Source: Cristatella mucedo
Taxonomy: Eukaryota > Bryozoa > Phylactolaemata > Cristatellidae
Direction of reading: 5' to 3'
Assembly: GCA_009760855.2 (NCBI GenBank)
Contig: WPIO01000051.1
Location: forward strand, 490,001-554,000
Length of the DNA stretch: 64,000 nt
Made by a program: the position numbers and the translations under genes. Within the stretch, counting starts at the first letter, position 1, and every line of letters begins with the position of its first letter. The notes under the pieces were generated by a model that saw nothing but the letters and a program-made list of their open reading frames with translations, was not told where the DNA came from and searched no databases. Below, piece by piece: positions 61,236-64,000 of this stretch.

Positions 61236-61407
61236 GTATGACCGTCGTCATGCGTCACTTATAAAGTCCATTTTGCACACTCGAGATTATTTATATTGCA
61301 TATCATGTCTTGTTTACGAAGATAATTTTAAGCAAGTCCCTCTCGAGCACCTCTCATCTCGTCCGGGCATCACTGGCACTGCTCTGTAGTGGTTTAAGTC
61401 CTGTCTC

Positions 61408-61557
61408 GTGCAATCGTCTTTGTCCTCCGACTGCATATGCCTGCTTACACTATGCCTGCTGCTTATGAATATCACCACCTATCATTTGGGAATGCTTTCC
61501 ATTCAGCATCGAATGTATTAATATTATTATTATTACTATTATTATTATTATTATTAT
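61408..61557 (+). mobile_element. Nested, 5'-truncated LINE A 3' end
   Basis: About 150 bases resembling the last part of the family 3' UTR (CGTCTTTGTCCTCCGACTGC, then CTGCTTACACTATGCCTGCT) and ending in (ATT)n. It lies inside the RT coding region of the host copy. TCTC occurs on both sides (61404-61407 and 61557-61560) and may be a short target-site duplication. Confidence 0.75.
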
Positions 61558-61673
61558 CTCGGTGGGAGACTCCATAGTATTGATTTGAACAGAAAAAGAT
61601 CATCCGAAAAACTACTGGAGTATAGAGTACCTCAGGTTTCTCTGCATGGTCTGCTTCTCTTTACAGTTTATAC

Positions 61674-61821
61674 TCTCTGTCTCTGTCTGTTTGTCTGTCT
61701 GTTAATCTGTCTGTCTGTCTGTCTGTCTCTCTCTGTGTCTCTCTCTGTGTCTCTGTCTCTCTCCCTCTCTCTTTCTCTCTCTCTCTCTCTCTGTGTCTCT
61801 CTCTGTGTCTCTCTGTCTTTG

Positions 61822-61852
<31 letters not shown>

Positions 61853-61859
61853 GTCTCTG

Positions 61860-61916
<57 letters not shown>

Positions 61917-61957
61917 GTCTCTCTGTCTCTCTGTCTCTATCTCTCTCTCTCTCTCTT
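61674..61957. repeat. CT-rich microsatellite within LINE A RT domain
   Basis: (CTGT)n, CTCTGTCT and pure CT runs located exactly where the good copy has TATACTCTCCCTCTTGCTG. Confidence 0.95.
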
Positions 61958-63149
61958 GTCGTTATGATCCTCAAGTACAACCTAGGCTTTCACTTTTATG
62001 CAGATGACACTCAGTTGTACCTTTGCTTTGATCCCCTATAGCCCTCGAGCAAGTCGAACGTTTTCAACTCCCTTGCTCCATATATAGCTGGAATCTGTAC
62101 CAGGACGGCAGCAAACTTTCCTAAATTGAATAACGATAAAACCAACTTACTCGTGATAAGAAAACTAAATGTGACATTGAAATTGGAAAACATAGCACTC
62201 AAAATCGGCTTTTTCGGTATACCTCCTATTGCATTTGTTCATAATCTAGCTGTCTTCTTCCGAAGTGACCTTGTACTAGACGGCCACATCAGCTCCACAG
62301 TCAAGTCTGCCTACTTTCAGCTACATAATATTGCTAAAATTTGGGCTGCCTTTGACTGGGATACCACATCTAAAGTGGTCCATGAATTTGTGACATCCTG
62401 TCTCGACTTTTGCAACTCACTGCTTGCTGGTCTATCGGCCTGTGCAATCAGGCGCTTACATTTGGTATACAACTCTGCAGCTTGACTTGCCTGTCGTGAA
62501 CGTCGCAGTGGCCACATTACACTAATTTTTGCCGACGTGCACTGGCTTCCAATCAAGCAGTGCATCGACTTCAAGATTCTCTCATTCACGTTTAGGTCCC
62601 TTTATTCTCTGGCTCTAACATACCTATCAGATCTGCTCCCCTCCTTGCTTGGCAAAGTTCTACTCACATTACTGACTCAAATAATTTAGCTATATCTCAT
62701 GCCAACCTCAAATACTTTGGAGACCGTGCCTTAAGTTCGTATTCTTCCAAAGCCTAGAACTCACTCCCGACTGATACAACGACACCCCCCCCCCGACTTG
62801 ACAACATTTGAAAGGAAGCTAAAAACACACCTTTTTGACAGCATTTGGTGGTACCTTGTCCTTTATGTGACTACGCATGCTGACACTGTGCATGGTGTCA
62901 CTAACAATATTCCATGTTGATACTGTGCATTGCGCCCTAACCAAGTTTTGCTTGTTGACATTGTGCATTTACCACTAACCGCTTGGGCATGCTTCCTGTA
63001 CACTACAATTAAAGTGCCTTGAAAGAAGCCAAGTTCTCTGTGGGCGATATGCAAACGCTATTGTTATTATTAGTAGTAGTGTTAAGATTGAGCTTGGTTG
63101 TGGGAATTAATGAGCAAAAGAAAATGAAAGCTAGAGCTGAGCATCCGCG

Positions 63150-63187
63150 AGCATCACCGCAGCAAATTAATTTGCTGCGGTGATGCT
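63150..63187. repeat. Perfect 38-base palindrome
   Basis: The left arm AGCATCACCGCAGCAAATT is followed without spacer by its exact complement. I checked all 19 pairs by eye. It could extrude as a hairpin or be two abutting inverted ends. It lies just downstream of a LINE A tail. Confidence 0.95.
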
Positions 63188-63889
63188 GAAAAATCTTCTT
63201 TTTTCAAGTTGCCCGGATGTGGTTTGTAAACTCAAGCCCCATTGAACTGACCGCTGTTTGAGTTCAGAAGGGATTTGGTAATTCGTAGCTTGGCAGTACT
63301 ACTGGATGCAGCTTATCAGCTCCACTGAGCATGCAGCTTTGACAGTTCAACGATGTATTTGAGCTGTACCTTCTTTCCTTTCTCGTGCCTCGCACGTTGA
63401 CATAGTAATCAACCGTTGAGCTGCAGTGGTGTTTTGCAGTGCATATCCATATTCAATGCCACAAAGCCACGAGGGTTGACGAAAGCCTACAGAAAGCCTG
63501 AGCTTTCGAAAAGTAATCGCTTGCGTTTAGCTAAACGTTAAGTGTGACAGAGAACATATTTCGGATGCAATTGGACATACATTCAACCTCTAAGGATGAG
63601 AGTGCTTATAAAACCATCCACACAACAATTTGATCAAAATTACTACTAAAATTAGGGAAAATGATTACGTCACTAGTAGACATCGAGCCCTGCGCGGAAG
63701 AATCAGACCCCTAGAAGCTAGCTATTGGATTTTTCCAAGTGGCTTGGTAGACCGTGCCGAGAGTCACTTCCGTAAGATCAGAGAAGCCCTGCTAAAGTCA
63801 CAGCGCCTACAGAGTGACTCACCTATCCTTGGGGAGATAACCTAGTCAAGACTAACGATCTCTATTGCAATGGAGATTTTTGCAATAGT

Positions 63890-64000
63890 AATCAGCATTT
63901 AGTGGGTCTCTATGATTCGTCCTTGATGTGCTTATGCATGCTGACACTGTGCATGCTGCCACTAACCACATTTGCATGCTGACCCTGTGCATGTCACCCC
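63890..64000 (+). mobile_element. LINE family A 3' UTR, running off the window
   Basis: CAGCATTTAGTGGGTCTCTA and the CATGCTGACACTGTGCATGC segment match the end of ORF2 and the 3' UTR of the good copy closely. The tail would lie just beyond 64000. Confidence 0.88.

Larger units (their letters stand above)
50616..61264 (+). other. HS1BP3: HS1BP3-like PX-domain gene (multi-exon gene span)
   Basis: Gene model assembled by eye from five exons: 50619-50644, 53844-54012, 56608-56821, 58025-58139 and 61066 to about 61235. Every junction has GT and AG, and the phases chain without conflict (2, 0, 1, 2). The joined reading gives a short N-terminus, a PX domain and an acidic Asp/Glu/Ser-rich linker, the order known for HS1BP3. 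In mammals HS1BP3 is a cytosolic and membrane-associated PX protein reported to bind HS1/cortactin and phosphatidic acid and to restrain autophagosome formation; that role is transferred by homology only. About 231 codons are covered, against roughly 390 in human, so the proline-rich C-terminal part is missing, shortened or outside the window. Introns are 2-3 kb and carry repeats. Identification rests on remembered family sequence, not a search. Confidence 0.8.
61325..63075 (+). mobile_element. LINE family A fragment with nested insertion and CT expansion
   Basis: It begins in RT block LEHLSSRPGITGTAL, is interrupted by a short family A 3' end (61408-61557) and resumes at CTCGGTGGGAGACTCCATAG. 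It is interrupted again by a CT-rich tract (about 61674-61957) and resumes with YNLGFHFYADDTQLYLCFDP (catalytic YADD intact). It then runs through NDKTNLLVI, STVKSAYFQLHNIAKIW and the C-terminal domain to a diverged 3' tail and an ATT/AGT run at about 63058-63080. Frameshifts and stops are numerous. Confidence 0.9.

Noticed and set aside
61585-62041. Ser/Leu-rich ORFs and Arg/Glu-rich reverse ORF
   Set aside because: They span the CT expansion within LINE A; only the flanking RT residues are meaningful.

Overview
This is a eukaryotic, almost certainly metazoan, genomic window. It has no bacterial-style operons and few long ORFs. It contains many degraded non-LTR retrotransposons, tRNA-derived SINEs, long (CT)n, (CA)n and (ATT)n tracts, and one recognisable intron-split host gene. 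I cannot name the species. The L2/CR1-like LINEs with (ATT)n or (ATTAC)n tails and the intron-rich PX-domain gene fit an invertebrate or basal chordate.

The main host gene lies at about 50.6-61.2 kb on the + strand. Five exons can be joined with GT-AG sites and fully compatible phases (2, 0, 1, 2, then probably 1). They encode an N-terminus, a split PX domain and an acidic linker resembling metazoan HS1BP3 (HCLS1-binding protein 3). Its C-terminal part either ends at a stop at 61262 or continues in exons beyond what I can see. The introns hold SINEs, LINE remnants and homopolymer G/C runs. A GC-rich island at about 38.6-41.4 kb, with (GCC)n runs, a CCAAT box and a GC box, may hold the promoter and first exon of a second gene; its tentative exons at 41.3, 44.4 and 44.7 kb are phase-compatible but unidentified.

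The rest is mostly mobile DNA. LINE family A (L2/CR1-like, (ATT)n tail) has one copy with an uninterrupted 666-codon reverse-transcriptase ORF (about 46.93-49.21 kb) and about a dozen fragments at 1.9, 5.2, 6.3, 10.6, 12.9-15.4, 17.3, 42.1-43.4, 55.2, 57.1, 58.9, 61.3-63.1 and 63.9 kb. LINE family B (tail ending in ATTAC repeats) has one long, mutated copy with endonuclease and RT remains (19.6-22.8 kb) and fragments at 0.2, 23.9-24.7, 26.6-28.8 and 45.7-46.5 kb. SINE-1 (five copies) ends in a tail resembling the 3' end of LINE A. SINE-2 (three good copies, several diverged) has a near-perfect tRNA box B preceded by a palindromic stem.

A recurrent theme is microsatellite growth from short CT-rich seeds inside LINE A: in its 3' tail at 6.37 kb and in its RT coding region at 61.7 kb. 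A decamer minisatellite with flanking (GA)n (13.48-14.09 kb) sits between two parts of what looks like one LINE A copy. A perfect 38-bp palindrome lies at 63150-63187. The long serine/leucine- or arginine/glutamate-rich ORFs over these tracts are translation artefacts, not genes.
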